Source: Formivibrio citricus (lineage in GTDB: Bacteria > Pseudomonadota > Gammaproteobacteria > Burkholderiales > Chitinibacteraceae). Taken from it: a stretch of DNA of 64,000 bases. Shown here in pieces: positions 62,993-64,000 of this stretch. The translations under genes and the position numbers were made by a program. The stretch's first letter is position 1. Each line of letters opens with the position of its first letter. The notes under the pieces are model-generated. The model was not told the origin of the DNA. It saw nothing but the letters and a program-made list of their open reading frames with translations, and did no database searches. The stretch covers positions 37,842-101,841 of the forward strand of contig NZ_FOVE01000011.1 in the NCBI RefSeq assembly GCF_900115065.1, in the 5' to 3' direction.

Positions 62993-64000
62993 ATGCGATT
63001 GAGTACGCGAATCTGGATCATGGTGGCAGCATCCTTGCTGGGGTTGCTGGTGATGGCTGTGGACGGCTTGTACCAGATGCGCCAGAGCCTGCTGGAAGAG
63101 CGTCGCGCGCAGATTGCCCAATTGCTGGATTTTGCCGATGCCCAGCTTAAATATTTCCACGGGCAGGAAACGAGCGGCAAGCTGAGCCGGGAAGAAGCGC
63201 AGGCGCGCGCCAAGGAATCCATTGCCGCACAGAAAAAAGGCAGCGACTATTTCTTCATTCGCTCCCTCAAGGAGGACATGTTCGTTCTCCATCCCATCCC
63301 GAGCCGAGTGGGCGTGAAGGACGATGGCGGCAAGATGCCGGACGGGCGTTCCACAGCCCAAGCCTATCGGGATAGCTTGGCGCAGAGCAAGGATAACAAG
63401 GCGTTCTTCTCCATCATGGCACCCAAGCCGGGAGACAAGGATAAGGACGCACGGTATCCCAAATTGAATGGCGTACTGAAGTTCGAGCCGTGGGGCTGGA
63501 TGCCCGGCATCGGTTTCTTCACCGACGATATCGAGCAAACCTTCTGGAAGCGTGCCGCCGCCTTCCTCGGTATGGGTGCAGTCTTGCTGGCCGTTGTCGC
63601 CTTCCTCGCGATCCGCACCATGCGCAGCATCCTCGGCCAGCTCGGGGGCGAGCCGCAATACGCCGCCGAAATCGCGCAAGGCATTGCCAACGGCGACCTC
63701 TCGCGCAGCATTGACGCCCACGGCAAGGCCGACAGCCTGCTGGGCTCCATGCGCGTCATGCAGCAAGGGCTGCACGACATCGTCGCCCGCTTCAACCAGG
63801 CCTCCACTACGCTCGCCACTGCCTCGCAGCAACTGACCGAAGAAACCGAACAGATCAGCCGCGGCAGCCAGCAGACCTCCGAAGCCACCGCCTCCACGGC
63901 TGCTGCAGTGGAACAGATGACCGTCAGCATCAGCCACATCTCCTCCAGCGCCCGGGAAACCGAAAGCAACTCCCGGCAAGCCGCCGAACTCGCCACCCAT
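62993..64000 (+). CDS. Methyl-accepting chemotaxis protein with periplasmic Cache domain (3' end outside window)
   Basis: Open to the window edge; 336 codons present. TM1 ~8-27 (WIMVAASLLGLLVMAVDGLY), then a periplasmic single Cache_2-type domain (~30-190) with GSDYFFIRSLKEDMFVLHPI and LKFEPWGWMPGIGFFTDDIE, TM2 ~192-212, and the beginning of HAMP and signalling helices (MRVMQQGLHDIVARFNQAST). TGGAGG lies 8 bp before ATG 62993. Unlike the receptor at 21.8 kb, its Cache domain is in the usual place. The 182 bp upstream are AT-rich, with no promoter I can assign. Confidence 0.9.
   Translation, partial: MRLSTRIWIMVAASLLGLLVMAVDGLYQMRQSLLEERRAQIAQLLDFADAQLKYFHGQETSGKLSREEAQARAKESIAAQKKGSDYFFIRSLKEDMFVLHPIPSRVGVKDDGGKMPDGRSTAQAYRDSLAQSKDNKAFFSIMAPKPGDKDKDARYPKLNGVLKFEPWGWMPGIGFFTDDIEQTFWKRAAAFLGMGAVLLAVVAFLAIRTMRSILGQLGGEPQYAAEIAQGIANGDLSRSIDAHGKADSLLGSMRVMQQGLHDIVARFNQASTTLATASQQLTEETEQISRGSQQTSEATASTAAAVEQMTVSISHISSSARETESNSRQAAELATH

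Overview
The window comes from a GC-rich, flagellated Gram-negative bacterium, most likely a betaproteobacterium. The main reasons are the gene orders yceD-rpmF-plsX-fabH-fabD-fabG-acpP-fabF and trxA-rho-rpmE, a fused NadM-Nudix enzyme beside nadA, a two-domain FlgJ (rod-capping plus glucosaminidase) and a proton-translocating transhydrogenase with undivided PntA. A textbook sigma-54 promoter in front of flgB and a FliA promoter in front of flgK point to a Rhodocyclales/Neisseriales-type flagellar hierarchy rather than an FlhDC one; that placement is inference.

Layout. 1-2.3 kb: 3' end of a PilZ/YcgR-like gene, tRNA-Thr, a small unknown gene, and a receiver protein with a degenerate GGDEF domain. 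2.3-5.4 kb (minus strand): nadE, then maf translationally coupled to an RsmI-like methyltransferase. 5.5-11.9 kb: the yceD-rpmF-plsX-fab cluster, with several strong hairpins between genes. 12.2-12.5 kb: tRNA-Gly, tRNA-Gly, tRNA-Cys on the minus strand. 12.8-14.8 kb: nadA and nadM-nudix. 14.8-17.1 kb (minus): an L,D-transpeptidase and a TPR protein that share a C-terminal domain. 17.2-21.7 kb: a DUF486 membrane protein, upp and uraA (uracil salvage), glnS. 21.8-24.3 kb: a chemoreceptor with its Cache domain at the C-terminus, and a methyltransferase. 24.3-30.0 kb: an SPFH protein plus a secreted SH3-like protein, divergent from a response regulator/histidine kinase pair. 30-34.4 kb: L-serine dehydratase convergent with pntAB. 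35-45.9 kb: flgBCDEFGHIJKL. 45.9-49.5 kb: radA, trxA, rho, rpmE. 49.6-53.5 kb: an ArnT/PMT-like glycosyltransferase, guaA, and a hemerythrin with an IscR-like promoter site. 53.5-54.6 kb: a palindromic repeat and an AT-richer orphan lipoprotein. 54.9-59.3 kb: a Tat-signal class I fumarase, a DUF815 ATPase and UDP-glucose dehydrogenase. 59.5-64 kb: an AsmA protein overlapping mutY, and the 5' part of a second chemoreceptor.

Most of the window is core metabolism. The unusual content is: (i) a class I Fe-S fumarase with a twin-arginine signal peptide; (ii) a 100-144 bp palindromic element with 18-bp terminal inverted repeats in three places, whose internal hairpin recurs with compensatory base changes between upp and uraA; (iii) the divergent SPFH/SH3-like/two-component module, the best candidate here for an undescribed system; (iv) a chemoreceptor with a cytoplasmic C-terminal Cache domain; (v) a serine dehydratase whose apparent start codon is ATC; and (vi) a hemerythrin promoter overlapped by an IscR type-1-like site. 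No CRISPR array, intact insertion sequence, prophage or rRNA operon was seen.
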